From: Mactromeris polynyma
Lineage: Eukaryota > Mollusca > Bivalvia > Venerida > Mactridae
Assembly (NCBI GenBank): GCA_032209605.1
Contig: JASFXZ010000037.1
Span: 4,216,001 to 4,280,000, forward strand
DNA length: 64,000 bases
Direction of reading: 5' to 3'
Shown here: positions 45,422 to 57,600 of the stretch, piece after piece
Layout of the letters: every line of letters starts with the position of its first letter
How positions within the stretch are numbered: position 1 is the first letter of the stretch
Notes under the pieces: model-generated
What the model was told of the DNA's origin: nothing
Seen by the model: the letters and a program-made list of their open reading frames with translations, nothing else
Databases searched by the model: none
Position numbers and translations under genes: made by a program

Positions 45422-47755
45422 AGTGTGGCTATCAAGTTCTTATGACTTACCGTGCATCATCTACTTGATGAGCGAGATCTACAAATGTTCTACATTCATG
45501 TTTAATCGGTCCTGGAAACGATTGATACAAGCATGAGGTAGCAGTCTTGTACAAGAGTGTTGACTGTTTCCCCGTCATTATAGACTGTGCCACTATATGG
45601 GAGCAGTCATCTCCTCTCACCTCCATTTTGAACCTTACATGCATGTCGTTTTTTTTCATTCCTCATGGCATAATACAGGGATCTCAAACAACTCCATGTT
45701 CTCATGGAAATAGTCCTTAGAAACATCGGAACATTTATATGAACAAATATTTAGTTGTTCACTTCTTCTTTGAATGTACTTTCTGCGATATTTCCTTTTA
45801 AAGGAATATAAAGAAAAACTTCAGGTTGAATCTAGAAATATGTGTGCTCTCTACTTGGTGGAGACAAACATTGAGCTTTGCAAGGTGTGTCGTCAAGTTA
45901 GGGACACCAAAAGACTTCGATGATGTGTATACAGTGACAGAGAAAATTGACTCTTACTGAATGGAACTGTATATATATACAGGTATCTCAAGACATATGG
46001 TGTTGGCAGTTTGCCAAATCTTACTGTGTTCAGAAAAATCAAACCCTCATTTACTAGCTGTTTGTACGGCTTGTGTTTCTATTAATGTTGATAAATTTTC
46101 TTTATTTGGAAAGCGATGAATTGTGTTTGTCTGATGTGGTGATCAATGTTGTGACGATTTTTACATCAGCTTGTATTTGTATTTAATACAAATTGTAACC
46201 AGTCATTGAGGGAAAGTTCATTTCCCAACAGTTTTGGGGGGCTTACGTTTGGTGCATATTATGTCCTTATATCTAATGCTTTGTAGATCCTAGATCGTTA
46301 GGCGATTGTGTGCTAATTCCATATGTGTTTATATGTTGAATAACTACAAAGGTCATGACTACTTATTACTGTGCTGTGTTTTCAAACACAGTCTATATCA
46401 TGTGGTCAGTGTTTCTCATCAGTCGGAGAAAATAATCAAAATATATCTGGAGTACTTTCCTCAATAAGTTTTCAAAATATTCCATTGTTTTCCTATTTAT
46501 GTGACCAACTGTTATGTAAGTTATATATTTGTTTTGCTGGTATCTGTTGGATACGTCTTACAATACAGAATGCTTGGCGTCCTATCATAGTGACAAACGT
46601 GATCTGTTCTCTCATTACATCATGTAATTTATGTGCCATTATTTTGTATTCACTCATAAGCAGACTAGGTTTGCTGACCGCACTATCCTGCTCAACTTGT
46701 GTTATTGTCTACAATGAACTGTTTTATTGACATAATGTGTACATATCGTTACTTAGCTGGAGATCTTGGTACAACATCGTAGTGTTAGATTTCTTCTCTC
46801 AGTCAGTGCCTGTGCTTACCTAGTGATAAACTTCTTTGTTTGTTTGCTATTTATTTGTGTAGACATTTCTCTTTCAGCCTCAAACTAGGTATGGTCTAGT
46901 GCTGTATGGTCTAGTGCTGTATGGTGAACTAGGCATAAATCATCTGTATTCTCTTCACTGTTATCTGCGGTTAATAATCACTACAGAATTTTCCTTGTAC
47001 AGAACAATGGAATTAATTTCATGTGGTTCAAACAAAAAGGTTCCAAACTTTGACCTGATTGAAACCTCATAAAATGGTCTTGGTCAAATCAAAGATTCTG
47101 TTGATCAAGCAGCGATACATTTTTGTTGACTTAAATAGTGAAGCGAAATTGTTGATGTAGAAAGGAAATTCTTATTTAATAATTTAAAGGTTAATTGCCT
47201 GCAGATTATGTATCATACTATAGATCTGCTTGTGTGGAAGGTGACTTGTGACAATAATTCTCTACACAAACTGTATCAGTTTTCCAAACATTAGGTTTTT
47301 TTGTCAGTTTCTATGGCGACATTATGATATGTTTACATCACAAACACATACAGTTCACAGAGAGCAGTGAAGTGTTCATTCCATTGTTTTTCTACTTTAA
47401 CTTCTCTGCTGTATCATTTTGTCTTGTATCTATATTATATATACTATATCATAATTCTATTGTAAAATTAACTTGATCCATTCTGATATTGAGCCCAATT
47501 ACAAATTTCTTTTATTGACTAAAATTTAAAAATCCTTTGAAATCAGACTGTGCCTCTAGTATGAAATGTACCGGTACTAAATGAAGTCTAATTCAAATTG
47601 AAGTATAGTTTGTTGAACCGTTGATCAATTCTGTGGTATATGACTCGAGAGCTTGTTCAATTCTGTGGTATATGACTCGAGAGCTTGTTTGTAGATAAAA
47701 CTTGGTTGTATCTTTCCGTGGAATGTTGTGGATTTTGACAATTTCTTACATACTT

Positions 47756-47907
47756 GTGTGTAAGTATTTATACACTATCCATGTATCTCAGTGGTGTGTA
47801 AGTATTTATACACTATCCATGTATCTCAGTGGTGTGTAAGTATTTATACACTATCCATGTATCTCAGTGGTGTGTAAGTATTTATACACTATCCATGTAT
47901 CTCAGTG
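47756..47907. repeat. 38-bp tandem repeat, 4 copies
   Basis: Unit GTGTGTAAGTATTTATACAC plus 18 bases ending CTCAGTG. It lies in the presumed TCF 3' untranslated region. Confidence 0.95.
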
Positions 47908-48146
47908 GTGGATAGTTCAGTTTCTGAAAGTCAATATTTGATGGACCAAATTAATTTTATATTATGTTTTGTAGTGTCTGTGTTATAAGATAATTCAAAG
48001 TTTAAAAGAATGAATGTTCATATTTCTTTTTTATACTCGTGTCTGCTTTGTTGTCATGTAAATGCAATGTTTATGTGTTTTTTTCAAATGAATTCTACCT
48101 CTTAATCACTTTTAACATGTTTATGTTCAAAATTTCAAAACTTATG

Positions 48147-48156
48147 AATAAATAAA
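48147..48156 (+). terminator. Probable polyadenylation signal of the TCF gene
   Basis: Two overlapping AATAAA hexamers with a T/G-rich downstream element within 30 bases. I saw no earlier canonical hexamer on the + strand after the stop at 45421. Confidence 0.5.
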
Positions 48157-48925
48157 CTCATGCCGAGTTAATCGTGTGTTTTGTAGATTTAGTTATCAAC
48201 AATGATTTTTTTTGCTTTCACTTCAGTTTCTAGTGTTCTGAGAAAACAAAATATTTCTTTCCTTCCGCTAAAAGTTGCGGACTCGTGATATAGTCTATTT
48301 CAGAATTTGACTTCAAGTGTCTTCGTCTCGGCCATACAGGTTATGGAGATGTTGGAACGTTACAATGCCACATTTTGGTCTCCACAGAATATTTTGTAAT
48401 GTATTCGAGCTCAAGTGTTGTACAATTTTAAGTTAAATGAAATTATCTCGATTTTGCTTTGATAAGTTGATAACATGGTCAGTCCTTCAGTTGACCTTTA
48501 AATTTCATAATATCCCCTTAGGTTGCTTCAGCTCTACCCAAATCTGATCTCAGTTTTGTTTTCTCAGAATGTTAAAATCTTTGCTTAGGATAGAACATAT
48601 CCTTTCTCTAGTCAGATTTGTGTGTACTGCCAATGTATTTAGATATAGAAAGTTAGAAACTACAGCCGTATTGCCCTGAAAATGTTTGTCTGAATAAGAA
48701 TTCAGCGTATTTAGAGGGTTGAACTAATGCAGATCTGTTGTAACTTTATTTGGAATATATACTTAGTTATGATAGTATTGTATTAATTCTTTTCATCTAC
48801 TGTGTATGACGGATTTATTTTTTACGGAAGTTTTCCGTGTCGTTACTTATAGTTCAGTAATAATTACAACGGTTCATAGACAAAATTTGTATTTACTATA
48901 CTTTTGGATTTGAATGTACTTAGAA

Positions 48926-49125
48926 CTGGGGTTCCATTTGACCCTGGAGTTGACCCTTTGACCCCTATAACTTCCAAAGAAGCCATGTTTGTTACCCTGA
49001 GGATTCTGGCTGAAGGGTCAATTTTTCTCTGAATCGTAGGTATTAATTTAACTATGGAATGGTATAAAATCTGGTCAAAAATTATGAAGATGACCGTTGA
49101 GACTCAGCACCTTGTGAAACCCTTG
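48926..49125. mobile_element. Miniature hAT-like element, copy 2
   Basis: Diverged second copy of the element at 6608-6772, in the same orientation. It begins CTGGGGTTCCATTTGACCC, and its right end is eroded to TGTGAAACCCTTG. The final 30 bases are partly duplicated next to it. Confidence 0.6.
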
Positions 49126-49707
49126 TAGAATACTCAGCACCTTGTGGAATCATTGTAGAACATTTTTTCTTTTCACATACTTGGGTCTCGTTCCAAACAT
49201 TAGTTAAACCTCGGTTAATTATTCTTTATTCTACGTTAGCACTAAGACACAGCAGTTTTTTTGCCAGCATTGAAGGCAATAATTTTGTCAGCTGTTTTAC
49301 CGTCGCTGCTGCTCATTAGAATTCATAACCATTAATTCCTTGATTTAGTTCTAATAATGGTTTAATTATCAAATTGCTAAATTTGCAATTTTGCTATTAT
49401 ATTGATTCATTAAAAACCTCTCAAAGATTGCAGGACAGTTTGGAAGCACAATGATCTTTCAAGGTGCTTAACAAATATAGTCCTGCTGTCTTCAAGCAAC
49501 CAGTTGAATTTGATGATAAGAGATTATGTATATTCAATACTTCTGATATTTTAGCCGTAGTTCAAATTCATTATTTTTTCTGTAACTTGGGCGACATGGT
49601 ACCTAGATTTTATGGAGTATGCTTGTTTCATTGAAATACACTTTAATAACTTGGCTGGAAATGATTTTTTTTTGCATAATTTAACATTCAAAATTGATAA
49701 TTTAATA

Positions 49708-49892
49708 TGTATGCCCCCTTCTGAAGAAAAGAAAGCATATTGGTTTGCACATTTTTGTTTCCGATCAATAACTCGAGAACCCCTTGACATATCATCCTCA
49801 AACTTGGTCCACACATTCATCTTGGGTAACAGAGGAACCCTATTGATGTTGGCATCACGGGGTCAAAGGGCAAGGTCATGGGGGGCATAATG
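49708..49892. mobile_element. Dispersed GCCCCC...GGGGGCATAATG element, copy 1
   Basis: About 185 bp, from ATGCCCCCTTCTGAAG to GTCATGGGGGGCATAATG. Its interior (ACTTGGTCCACACATTCATC, GGGTAACAGAGGAACCCTAT) is the reverse complement of 60088-60272. The open frames over it are shadows of the repeat. Confidence 0.7.
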
Positions 49893-51647
49893 TTAACACA
49901 GTAAAATGCTTATCTCTATTACTTTCAAATGATTAACAAAAACATCTGTGCCTTTATACCATCAAAAAAGGATTGGTTCTAATTACTGCAAGACTTGATT
50001 TCTCAATGTGTGCTTAGAAAATGGTAGCTGTTTCTTCTCCGTATATTTGTGATCAAAATACTATCTACCTGTACTTCATATATACTGCCACTCCTCGGCT
50101 AGTCTCGTCATCCGTACTGTGAACTTAGGGAAAATATCGATATAATCAAAATAACTACAAATGCTACAACATGTTACACGTATATGTCTTCCCGCAGAGT
50201 TAAGGTTTTATATTATTTAATACTATATCAGTCACTGTTAATGTATCTACTTAATTAAGGATGAAATATTGTCCTGATTTTAGTTAATTTATTTAATTTG
50301 GTTGTGATTTTAGTGCTGTATCGATATTTTGCTTGTATATTTGATGGCTTCTTGTTGTCCCCTAAGTTAAATCCCCTATTTGCTTACTTTAGGTCAGTAG
50401 CCAATTATTAGCTATGAACTGGTTTCACAAAATCTCTGAAATTTTGATGTTCATATGCAAACTGTGATTTTACATTGAATGCAGTCTGTACAAACACAAG
50501 TGTGATTTGTTTAGCAACCATTATTTATCAGCTCTGTGATGTGTCGTACACACAGATGTGTATAAAGTCCAGGTTGTAACACCTGATGTGCATGTTCAGT
50601 ACTTAGCAATGTACAAAAATAATTTTGTATCTCCTTGGAATCACTAGATATTGTAACTATAACAACTAACAAAATCAGTTCAGACGAATGTTTAATGAGG
50701 ATTACTTCAGTATTGCTAAGCAAATCACATTTGGCTTTAAGTTCATTTAAATGCAATTCATCAAATAAATATTTATCAATTTTAGATGAAGTGACAATTA
50801 CTTTCTATTTAAAACGCTTTTTTGAAAATTTTGTTACTGCTGCAAAACCTCGAAATTATAATTAAACTTCCAATTTTGTTTTACAGACGTGTGTTTGTAT
50901 ATTACAAATTTTTATATAAGTTGGCTCGTTTGCTAAACTGTGTCAAGTTTGTTTCTGTAGATTTTTATCCTTTCATTGTTTTTATTGGATATGTACAGGC
51001 TATTTTATGTTATTAATTATTGATTTTTGAAGTTTTTAAATGTTTTTCTTCTGTCAGATAGACAACTTGAGTACATTATGAAATCTGCATGTTTCTATTT
51101 GTAATCGATAGATTTCATATTGAGCTCCTACTTATTTTGTTGTATGGCATATACGTTCATTAAGTTCCGAAAGCTTGTACTGCAACAGCTTTCAGATTAT
51201 CATTTCTACTCATTAATGTACTATGACAGTGTATTTTATGTTAACGAATTGTTTCGATAATAAATTTACATTGATTTATAGTGTTTTGTATTATTTATGT
51301 TTATGACCGCTTCATGTAACATTGTATACTATCGATTTGCAGACATGTATAGTGCTGTAACATTGACCGCGTACAGGTGTAAGAAACTTTCAGGACCGAT
51401 CCATGTCCATTTAGGTCAGATGTTCTCGTGAGCTAAACTGATGTTTGCAATACTTTTCTATCATAACACAGCGCAAGTTTTTCTCCGTCAAGCTTACAGA
51501 AAAACACTAATATTTTAATACACCTATTTTGAAATGCAATGGTTCAGGTAATATATTCATACGTTCGTGGTTAATAAAATTGCACTATACATAGTACAGA
51601 TAAATCTATGCATTAAGATTTTTTTAAGATTAATTAATTTGCAAATC
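49893..51647. other. Intergenic sequence, no gene seen
   Basis: AT-rich stretch between the TCF 3' end and the satellite block. No recognised element or convincing coding segment. Confidence 0.4.
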
Positions 51648-52003
51648 GATCAATGCTACCCAAGGATGATGTTACCTGCCTGGCTAGCTCGGTGGTTCGC
51701 GTACATGGATCAATGCTACCCAAGGATGATGTTACCTGCCTGGCTAGCTCGGTGGTTCGGTACATGGATCAATGCTACCCAAGGATGATGTTACCTGCCT
51801 GGCTAGCTCGGTGGTTCGGGTACATGGATCAATGCTACCCAAGGATGATGTTACCTGCCTGGCTAGCTCGGTGGTTCGGGTACATGGATCAATGCTACCC
51901 AAGGATGATGTTACCTGCCTGGCTAGCTTGGTGGTTCAGGTACATGGATCAATGCTACCCAAGGATGATGTTATCTGCCTGGCTAGCTCGGTGGTTCGGG
52001 TAC
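51648..52003. repeat. 60-bp minisatellite derived from a SINE head, 6 copies
   Basis: Unit GATCAATGCTACCCAAGGAT plus about 40 bases that include TGGCTAGCTCGGTGGTTC, a tRNA A-box-like segment. One copy is 59 bp. The last unit runs on into a complete SINE body. Confidence 0.93.
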
Positions 52004-52175
52004 AGTGCTGTCCTATCAGAAGGTCTAGGTTCATGCCCTTCAGTGACATTTGACTACAGTCTCTTAATTCATGTGGGGAAGTTGTCGGATGCTTGCGACA
52101 GTTGGTACTGGTTGTTAATTAATTCCAGGAAGAGGTTAGGTCAAACTGACCACCGTATATAACTGAAACATTGAT
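51975..52175 (+). mobile_element. tRNA-derived SINE (third family member in the window)
   Basis: A box TGGCTAGCTCGG at 51980-51991 and B box GGTTCATGCCC at 52028-52038. A body with CCAGGAAGAGGTTAGGTCAA then CTGACCACCGT and ATAACTGAAACATTGATG is of the kind found in many molluscan SINE tails. Its head has been tandemly multiplied upstream. Confidence 0.65.
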
Positions 52176-52243
52176 GCAAAACCTTGAATTATTCCTGAAA
52201 ATGAGAGCTCTTATCGCCATTTCTGTTAAGTTTTAAGCATTAC

Positions 52244-54117
52244 AACCAGTTAGGATGCCACTAGTATGAGTTAAGTAATGCAGAATGATCAGCATATATG
52301 AAGCAAGAAGATGGTACGCATCAACACTAGCCAGTTGGGATGCCACTAGTATGAGTTAAGTAATGCAGAATGATCAGCATATATGAAGCAAGAAGATGGT
52401 ATGCATCAACTCTAGCTAGTTAGGATGCCACTAGTATGAGTTAAGTAATGCAGAATGATCAGCATATATGAAGCAAGAAGATGGTACGCATCAACACTAG
52501 CCAGTTGGGATGCCACTAGTATGAGTTAAGTAATGCAGAATGATCAGCATATATGAAGCAAGAAGATGGTATGCATCAACTCTAGCTAGTTAGGATGCCA
52601 CTAGTATGAGTTAAGTAATGCAGAATGATCAGCATATATGAAGCAAGAAGATGGTACGCATCAACTCTAGCTAGTTAGGATGCCACTAGTATGAATTAAG
52701 TAATGCAGAATGATCAGTATATATGAAGCAAGAAGATGGTACGCATCAACTCTAGCTAGTTGGGATGCCACTAGTATGAATTAAGTAATGCAGAATGATC
52801 AGTATATATGAAGCAAGAAGATGGTACGCATCAACTCTAGCTAGTTGGGATGCCACTAGTATGAATTAAGTAATGCAGAATGATCAGTATATATGAAGCA
52901 AGAAGATGGTACGCATCAACTCTAGCTAGTTTGGATGCCACTAGTATGAATTAAGAAATGCAGAATGATCAGTATATATGAAGCAAGAAGATGGTATGCA
53001 TCAACTCTAGCTAGTTAGGATGCCACTAGTATGAATTAAGTAATGCAGAATGATCAGTATATATGAAGCAAGAAGATGGTACGCATCAACACTAGCCAGT
53101 TAGGATGCCACTAGTATGAATTAAGTAATGCAGAATGATCAGTATATATGAAGCAAGAAGATGGTACGCATCAACACTAACCAGTTGGGATGCCACTAGT
53201 ATGAATTAAGTAATGCAGAATGATCAGCATATATGAAGCAAGAAGATGGTACGCATCAACACTAACCAGTTGGGATGCCACTAGTATGAATTAAGTAATG
53301 CAGAATGATCAGCATATATGAAGCAAGAAGATGGTACGCATCAACTCTAGCCAGTTAGGATGCCACTAGTATGAATTAAGTAATGCAGAATGATCAGCAT
53401 ATATGAAGCAAGAAGATGGTACGCATCAACTCTAGCTAGTTAGGATGCCACTAGTACGAGTTATGTAATGCAGAATGATCAGTATATATGAAGCAAGAAG
53501 ATGGTACGCATCAACACTAACCAGTTGGGATGCCACTAGTATGAGTTATGTAATGCAGAATGATCAGCATATATGAAGCAAGAAGATGGTACGCATCAAC
53601 ACTAGCCAGTTAGGATGCCACTAGTATGAATTAAGTAATGCAGAATGATCAGTATATATGAAGCAAGAAGATGGTACGCATCAACACTAGCCAGTTAGGA
53701 TGCCACTAGTATGAATTAAGTAATGCAGAATGATCAGTATATATGAAGCAAGAAGATGGTACGCATCAACTCTAGCTAGTTAGGATGCCACTAGTATGAG
53801 TTAAGTAATGCAGAATGATCAGTATATATGAAGCAAGAAGATGGTACGCATCAACACTAGCCAGTTAGGATGCCACTAGTATGAGTTAAGTAATGCAGAA
53901 TGATCAGCATATATGAAGCAAGAAGATGGTACGCATCAACACTAGCCAGTTAGGATGCCACTAGTATGAGTTAAGTAATGCAGAATGATCAGCATATATG
54001 AAGCAAGAAGATGGTACGCATCAACACTAACCAGTTGGGATGCCACTAGTATGAGTTATGTTATGCAGAATGATAGCATATATGAAGCAAGAAGATGGTA
54101 CGCAACAACACTAGCTA
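52244..54117. repeat. 85-bp minisatellite, about 22 copies
   Basis: Unit CAGTTAGGATGCCACTAGTA plus 65 bases ending ACGCATCAACACTAGC. Variants (tatgaG/tatgaA, atcagC/atcagT, acActag/acTctag) are shared between neighbouring copies, indicating block duplication. The final copies are slightly degenerate. Confidence 0.96.
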
Positions 54118-54624
54118 AGGTATATAGTTGTACATTTTGTTCAATACAATTTGTACCCATAAACCCATTCAATGGTTGTTTTCATGTTTTATAAGCATTC
54201 TGTATTAAAACAGGCATTCCACTATATATACATCATATACCTCGTCCCATCATCCTGCTGTAAGTACTCCGCAAGTTCTACTATACACAAGTAAATTTCA
54301 CTTATTACAGTTTACTTGCCACACTTTCGTGTTAATAAGTAACAATATTGCAAGCATAAATTCATATGAATTTTAAAATAAAACTTGAAGATAAAGAGAC
54401 GAGGACAGACATGTTGACTGAACACAGGAAACCAAAACATTTCACCGTCTCTACATCAATTAACCTCCATTACCATTTTTGTTTGTCCATTAGAAAAACA
54501 ACTTGATTTCACACTGGAAGTTTTTTCTGACAAGGAAATTCTTTGCCAATTAAAGAAGTGACACTTAACTTTCACTATGAAAACATAAACCTGATGAAGA
54601 TGGCATGCCAAACAATTCAATAAA

Positions 54625-57600
54625 ATACATGTATCTATAAGGATGCTATACCCCAATAATACATGTATCTATAAGGATGCTATAACCCAATAGTACATGT
54701 ATCTATAAGGATGCTATACCCCAATAATACATGTATCTATAAGGATGCTATACCCCAATAATACATGTATCTATAAGGATGCTATACTCCAATAGTACAT
54801 GTATCTATAAGGATGCTATACCCCAATAGTACATGTATCTATAAGGATGCTATAACCCAATAGTACATGTATCTATAAGGATGCTATACCCCAATAATAC
54901 ATGTATCTATAAGGATGCTATATCCCAATAATACATGTATCTATAAGGATGCTATAACCCAATAATACATGTATCTATAAGGATGCTATACCCCAATAAT
55001 ACATGTATCTATAAGGATGCTATACTCCAATAATACATGTATCTGCAAGGATGCTATACCCCAATAATACATGTATCTATAAGGATGCTATACCCCAATA
55101 ATACATGTATCTGCAAGGATGCTATACTCCAATAATACATGTATCTATAAGGATGCTATAACCCAATAATACATGTATCTATAAGGATGCTATATCCCAA
55201 TAATACATGTATCTATAAGGATGCTATACCCCAATAATACATGTATCTATAAGGATGCTATACCCCAATAATACATGTATCTATAAGGATGCTATACCCC
55301 AATAATACATGTATCTATAAGGATGCTATACCCCAATAATACATGTATCTGCAAGGATGCTATAACCCAATAATACATGTATCTGCAAGGATGCTATACC
55401 CCAATAATACATGTATCTATAAGGATGCTATACCCCAATAATACATGTATCTGCAAGGATGCTATACTCCAATAATACATGTATCTATAAGGATGCTATA
55501 ACCCAATAATACATGTATCTATAAGGATGCTATAACCCAATAATACATGTATCTATAAGGATGCTATAACCCAATAATACATGTATCTATAAGGATGCTA
55601 TACCCCAATAATACATGTATCTATAAGGATGCTATACCCCAATAATACATGTATCTGCAAGGATGCTATACCCCAATAATACATGTATCTATAAGGATGC
55701 TATATCCCAATAATACATGTATCTGCAAGGATGCTATACTCCAATAATACATGTATCTATAAGGATGCTATACCCCAATAATACATGTATCTATAAGGAT
55801 GCTATATCCCAATAATACATGTATCTGCAAGGATGCTATACTCCAATAATACATGTATCTATAAGGATGCTATACTCCAATAATACATGTATCTGCAAGG
55901 ATGCTATACTCCAGTAATACATGTATCTGCAAGGATGCTATACTCCAATAATACATGTATCTGCAAGGATGCTATACTCCAATAATACATGTATCTATAA
56001 GGATGCTATACTCCAATAATACATGTATCTGCAAGGATGCTATACCCCAATAATACATGTATCTATAAGGATGCTATATCCCAATAATACATGTATCTGC
56101 AAGGATGCTATACTCCAATAATACATGTATCTATAAGGATGCTATACCCCAATAATACATGTATCTATAAGGATGCTATATCCCAATAATACATGTATCT
56201 GCAAGGATGCTATACTCCAATAATACATGTATCTATAAGGATGCTATACTCCAATAATACATGTATCTATAAGGATGCTATACTCCAATAATACATGTAT
56301 CTATAAGGATGCTATACCCCAATAGTACATGTATCTATAAGGATGCTATACCCCAATAATACATGTATCTATAAGGATGCTATACCCCAATAATACATGT
56401 ATCTATAAGGATGCTATACCCCAATAATACATGTATCTGCAAGGATGCTATAACCCAATAGTACATGTATCTATAAGGATGCTATACCCCAATAATACAT
56501 GTATCTATAAGGATGCTATACCCCAATAATACATGTATCTATAAGGATGCTATACCCCAATAATACATGTATCTATAAGGATGCTATACCCCAATAATAC
56601 ATGTATCTGCAAGGATGCTATACCCCAATAATACATGTATCTATAAGGATGCTATACCCCAATAATACATGTATCTATAAGGATGCTATACCCCAATAAT
56701 ACATGTATCTATAAGGATGCTATACCCCAATAATACATGTATCTATAAGGATGCTATACCCCAATAATACATGTATCTATAAGGATGCTATATCCCAATA
56801 ATACATGTATCTGCAAGGATGCTATACCCCAATAATACATGTATCTATAAGGATGCTATAACCCAATAATACATGTATCTATAAGGATGCTATAACCCAA
56901 TAATACATGTATCTATAAGGATGCTATATCCCAATAATACATGTATCTGCAAGGATGCTATACCCCAATAATACATGTATCTATAAGGATGCTATAACCC
57001 AATAATACATGTATCTATAAGGATGCTATATCCCAATAATACATGTATCTGCAAGGATGCTATATCCCAATAATACATGTATCTATAAGGATGCTATAAC
57101 CCAATAATACATGTATCTATAAGGATGCTATATCCCAATAATACATGTATCTGCAAGGATGCTATACCCCAATAATACATGTATCTATAAGGATGCTATA
57201 ACCCAATAATACATGTATCTATAAGGATGCTATACCCCAATAATACATGTATCTATAAGGATGCTATATCCCAATAATACATGTATCTGCAAGGATGCTA
57301 TACCCCAATAATACATGTATCTATAAGGATGCTATAACCCAATAATACATGTATCTATAAGGATGCTATAACCCAATAATACATGTATCTATAAGGATGC
57401 TATACTCCAATAATACATGTATCTATAAGGATGCTATACCCCAATAATACATGTATCTATAAGGATGCTATAACCCAATAATACATGTATCTATAAGGAT
57501 GCTATAACCCAATAATACATGTATCTATAAGGATGCTATACCCCAATAATACATGTATCTATAAGGATGCTATACCCCAATAATACATGTATCTATAAGG

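Larger units (their letters stand above)
45422..48175 (+). other. 3' untranslated region of the TCF gene (probable extent)
   Basis: The first canonical AATAAA I saw after the TCF stop is a doubled one (48147-48152 and 48151-48156), followed by T/G-rich GTGTGTTTTGTAG. This suggests a 3' UTR of about 2.7 kb. The stretch holds an open run of 119 codons at 46371 with no recognisable protein features, a 32-bp direct duplication near 47620-47685 and a four-copy 38-bp tandem repeat at 47756. Transcript data would be needed to fix the true end. Confidence 0.5.

Noticed and set aside
46371..46730. 119-codon + strand open frame rich in hydrophobic residues and Cys
   Set aside because: Lies in the presumed TCF 3' UTR, has no recognised domain, and AT-rich DNA readily gives such hydrophobic translations.
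51567..52162. Three overlapping + strand frames with 20-residue repeats
   Set aside because: They follow the 60-bp SINE-head repeat, and a 59-bp copy shifts frames; not protein-coding.
53985..54194. 69-codon frame at the end of the 85-bp array
   Set aside because: Repeat-derived reading frame running into unique DNA; no protein features.
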